From Chloroflexota bacterium (GTDB lineage: Bacteria; Chloroflexota; Dehalococcoidia; SZUA-161), in assembly GCA_003229915.1 (NCBI GenBank), contig QIGA01000122.1, forward strand, positions 1 through 20,912: a stretch of 20,912 nt of DNA. The letters run 5' to 3'. The notes under the pieces were generated by a model. The model saw only the letters and a list, made by a program, of their open reading frames with translations, did not search any database and was not told where the DNA came from. Position numbers and translations under genes: made by a program. Below are positions 20,893-20,912 of the stretch, piece after piece (the stretch's first letter is position 1; each line of letters begins with the position of its first letter).

Positions 20893-20912
20893 CGGGCGTT
20901 AGGGCGTTCCAT

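Overview
The first two thirds of the window is a ribosomal-protein superoperon from a bacterium. The order is rplB (3' end only), rpsS, rplV, rpsC, rplP, rpmC, rpsQ, rplN, rplX, rplE, rpsN, rpsH, rplF, rplR, rpsE, rpmD, rplO, secY, adk, map, infA, rpmJ, rpsM, rpsK, rpsD, rpoA, rplQ, truA, rplM, rpsI. All genes are on the + strand, with mostly overlapping or nearly abutting ends and no clear break before a strong hairpin after rpsI. This is the S10, spc and alpha clusters run together with the rplM-rpsI unit. The gene order, the cysteine-bearing (zinc) forms of S4, S14, L24 and L36, and the accessory genes behind it (HD hydrolase, Nnr, ComB) suggest a Chloroflexota member, perhaps Dehalococcoidia-like. 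That placement is inference from gene content and was not checked by any search.

Region by region. Positions 1-14247 encode ribosomal proteins, the SecY translocon channel, adenylate kinase, methionine aminopeptidase, IF-1, RNA polymerase alpha and the TruA pseudouridine synthase: the machinery for making, processing and exporting proteins. The only notable interruption is the 166-bp rpmD-rplO spacer, which carries a short dispersed repeat. Positions 14248-14472 hold terminator-like hairpins. Positions 14473-15884 hold a divergent pair: a flavodoxin-fold reductase (-) and a COG2316-like HD hydrolase (+). They share a 278-bp promoter region with four GACAA/TTGTC half-sites. Positions 15954-17528 encode the bifunctional NAD(P)HX repair enzyme Nnr. 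Positions 17570-18919 carry, on the - strand, a transglutaminase-like protein and a CBS-CBS-ACT regulator-like protein. Positions 19188-19955 encode a ComB-type phosphosulfolactate phosphatase homologue. Positions 20034-20717 (-) encode a two-part protein: a DUF4389-like membrane segment followed by a NucS/EndoMS-like domain whose catalytic ExK reads QxR. The window ends in another dispersed repeat.

The promoters I can support are three - strand promoters with a perfect TTGACA -35 box (for the flavoprotein, the CBS-ACT protein and the DUF4389/NucS-like protein) and one + strand TTGCTA-17-TATAAT promoter for the HD gene. I see no rRNA, tRNA, CRISPR array, insertion sequence or recognisable riboswitch. 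No gene-free stretch exceeds 300 bases. Nothing here is an established new system. The best leads are the apparently catalytically dead, membrane-anchored NucS-like protein and the repeated half-sites at the divergent promoter.
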